The notes beneath the pieces are model-generated. The model made no database searches. It was not told the DNA's origin and worked only from the letters and a program-made list of their open reading frames with translations. A stretch of 43,944 bases of DNA from Nemertoderma westbladi (lineage: Eukaryota; Xenacoelomorpha; Nemertodermatida; Nemertodermatidae). How positions within the stretch are numbered: the first letter of the stretch is position 1; each line of letters starts with the position of its first letter. The DNA lies in NCBI GenBank assembly GCA_032718475.1, contig JAUCBJ010004139.1:1-43944 (forward strand), given 5' to 3'. The translations under genes and the position numbers were made by a program. Positions 41,590 to 43,944 of this stretch are shown piece after piece.

Positions 41590-43117
41590 TTTCCTGTTTA
41601 CAGGTTTATCTATACCTGTATACCTGTATACAGCTATATAATTCTAGGTCCAAGTCAGCAAGTTCAATGGGCCTAGTCCTGTAGTGCTGTCAGACTGTAG
41701 TCTGATAGTACTGTACCGGTAGTAGTCGAATTGAATTTGGTTTAATCAGATAATGACGCATCAATTAAAATTTTCACATACAAGAAATATAGAAACATAA
41801 GGCACCACAAGCAGGCCCGTATCGTGCGGGGGGGGGGGGGCTTTGGGGGCACTGCCCCCCCCCCCCCCCCCCCCAGACAAGTCCCACTGCCCCCCCAGAC
41901 ATGTCTTGTTACTGTCTTGTCACAATTAATTAATAATAATATTGTTGTTGTTGACCCCACTGATCAATATTATTGGATACACATTGATACACTTATAATA
42001 GGATACACCTTTCTACATACTGACCTGACTCCCCACCATCCCATTTTGGTCCAATTATATAATACTACATGACATTGACCTACCTACCTGTAATTACTAC
42101 AAAATACCCGAAAGCTCCAGGTTCTCTCATTGGCTACCAGTGGTTGTTTGTTGTTGACCCATTGTCTATTTGTCTGTAATTTGGGAGCCAGCTTGCAGCT
42201 AAAAGTCTAGGCGCTGAGGGTTGCTTGCGCTGGTATCCATATCTATAATTTGTTGTAACTTAACCTTAACCATATTATACCTGAAGTGGGTCCTTCGCGC
42301 AGCACGTGACATAAACTTATGTAAGTGCCAACGCGAAAGAAATATAGGCAAAATCTAAGCAGATGTCCCTTGATCACTTTACTCCTAGAGGCAGTCTAGG
42401 TCACAGTCTGGAAATCTGCAGTCGATTTAAGACCTCAGAAAAAGATTAAATGACACAGCAAATGGTCTAGTACAATTCTGCCAAGTTTCCGCTGAAACGG
42501 ATTAAAAGCAAAGAAATGGGAGGACATTTAATGCTCAGACATGTAGCCATCTAGCGGGAGACTGCTGAACTGTTTGTGTCAAAAGTCGCTAAATGATATC
42601 AAGTTTTGGACATATTTATGCCTACAAATTCTTCACACTTCGACAAGTTATTTGAATGTTACGTTAATTAAATCGTTACGTCAACAACTATTTGCCATTT
42701 TATTGACATACTCCTTAAGTGTCAGTTCGCCAAGGCTCCGCCAACTTCGTGGCTTGCCCCACACGCTCTTCAACAATATTGACTTTTTATGTACTAAATT
42801 AACTCTCACTTTGCTGTATGTCCCCACAAATCCAGTTAAAGGTTTACCCCCCCAGATATTATGATCACCATACGGGCCTGACCACAAGAGTAATTTAAGT
42901 AAAATATATATACAGTACCGGACCGGTATAATTAATTAATAATAATAAAAATATTGACAAAAACATAACTTTAAAATATTACTATAACAACTAAATTATT
43001 ACAGGATATTGAACTGTTAATTACGGGGTGGGGGGATATAAACAACGTCCATCGTCCATCGTGTCCTTCCAGGAGCCCTTGCAATAAGGTAGAAGATCCA
43101 CATTACAGAGGGGGGTC
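41590..43117. other. Intergenic stretch with G/C foldback
   Basis: The promoter region of the ANKRD11/12-like gene would lie just above 41589 (repeats of TATACCTGTATACAG at 41610-41635). At 41828-41874 a 13-nt G run and a 20-nt C run are separated by CTTTGGGGGCACTG. Otherwise no gene; open frames 42574-42864 and 42681-42887 are unconvincing. Confidence 0.55.
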
Positions 43118-43500
43118 TTACACAGTTGTGCATAAAACTATATTGGATGGGAGACTGTTCCAGGCAGATACACGCCAAACTGCGAAATGATTTTTAAATA
43201 TACAGTTTGTTGATCGTGGAAGGAATATCTTACACCCATTTCCTCTGGTTGATCGCGTAACAAACCGAAAAATATTATTAGCACTGAGGGGACTCAGACC
43301 GTTTATTAGTTTGAACATTTCGACTAAGTCATTTTATATTCTGCGATATTCCAGGCACTTGGCACCGAACCTTGCTAATGTGTCGGCATAGCTGGGCCTG
43401 GGACCAAACATACCAGGAAGGTAACGGATGAAAGATCGCTGGGAACGTTCCAGAATGTCTATATCATTATCGCGACTAGGGCACCATATTGAACTAATAT
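43118..43500 (-). pseudogene. Jockey/CR1-like LINE relic (C-terminal end of the RT polyprotein)
   Basis: Minus-strand sequence reads SPSRDNDIDILERSQRSFIR, then ADTLARFGAKCLEYRRI, a stop (TAA near 43330), and MFKLINGLSPLSANNIFRFV, TRSTRGNGCKIFLPRSTN, FAVWRVSAWNSLPSNIV. This is the typical end of Jockey/CR1-group RT proteins (W.P....DI..LE..QR.F, LE.RR...DL..MFK...G, WN.LP..V). The premature stop and missing catalytic part show a dead fragment. Confidence 0.85.
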
Positions 43501-43944
43501 GATACTGTATATACAGGAGGAGTCTACAGGAGAGTCACTCGTTTAATTTTCCGGTTTATGTTTAATATTCAGGATTGTTACTTAATCAATTTATGAATTT
43601 AATAATTTCAATAACTTTTGTTATTAATAATAGTAATCAATAATTTGATTGATTGATTGAAGTTGAAGTTTTTTATTACACCAAAACACTATAGAAACAA
43701 TAATAGAGACGCAAATGGAAACAAATTATATCTTCTTAAACTAAACAAACATGACTCGACTATGTGGGAGGTCACAAGTATAATATATTCACGGATAGTA
43801 CTCTACACGAATCTGGACCGAACTGGACCGAACTGAACCGAACTGGATCGAAAGAGAGGCGAACTGGACCGAACTGGACCGCCAAATGAAAGATAATGCA
43901 AAAACAACACCCATGCAGACAAGTGAAAATAAATATTGAAATAA
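43501..43944. other. Right edge: AT-rich DNA with a short satellite
   Basis: No gene. At about 43808-43880 a 10-nt unit ACTGGACCGA (variants ACTGAACCGA, ACTGGATCGA) repeats about seven times with a GAGAGGCGA interruption. Confidence 0.7.

Noticed and set aside
1-43944. CRISPR arrays, bacterial operons, tRNA or rRNA genes
   Set aside because: No spacer-repeat pattern, bacterial gene structure or recognisable RNA gene was seen by eye; a covariance-model scan would be needed to exclude tRNAs.

Overview
The window is nuclear DNA of an animal, most likely a non-vertebrate metazoan. The evidence is split host exons, two conserved animal genes (an EEF1E1/AIMP3 homologue and an ANKRD11/12 homologue), a BEL/Pao retroelement, several LINE relics, MITEs and many satellites in an AT-rich background. 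I cannot name the species. Reading by eye only, I place motifs firmly but exact exon edges and repeat limits approximately.

Layout. 1-1.09 kb: 3' part of a non-LTR reverse transcriptase (minus), running off the left edge. 4.2-6.1 kb: the last exons of a non-muscle myosin II heavy chain (minus), with a 24-bp minisatellite filling the last intron and an inverted copy of a tail exon. 6.2-12.7 kb: repeats, including three short inverted-repeat elements: a piggyBac-type one with TTAA ends, one with a perfect 8-bp target duplication, and a hAT-like one ending 35 bp past the next gene. 12.8-13.3 kb: intronless EEF1E1/AIMP3 homologue (minus). 13.9-15.9 kb: two arrays of a 12-nt satellite in opposite orientation.

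16.1-34.4 kb is the main object. Two 650-bp direct repeats (TGT...ACA read on the minus strand, 3 visible differences) bracket about 17 kb of minus-strand coding sequence. In element order it has: leader with internal repeats; coiled-coil ORF1, broken by a stop and by a 654-bp insertion carrying two abutting palindromes; gag (DUF1759-like plus three zinc knuckles); an in-frame UGA; pol (A17-type protease, RT with YMDD, RNase H, integrase) with two frameshifts; then, beyond pol, an unrecognised 3' module of at least three ORFs. Two of these overlap by ATGA, and together they carry another set of three zinc-knuckle-like motifs plus a very basic tail. I read this as one oversized BEL/Pao-type LTR element with a novel 3' module. 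No primer-binding site or polypurine tract could be confirmed.

34.4-36.6 kb: 5'-truncated LINE with an in-frame internal duplication and a TAG-rich 3' tail, directly abutting the LTR. 38.3 kb: another MITE with a perfect 8-bp target duplication. 39.4-41.6 kb: compact, GC/CpG-rich, single-exon ANKRD11/12 homologue (minus). 43.1-43.5 kb: Jockey/CR1-like LINE relic. Host genes are few and independent; most of the window is mobile or satellite DNA.
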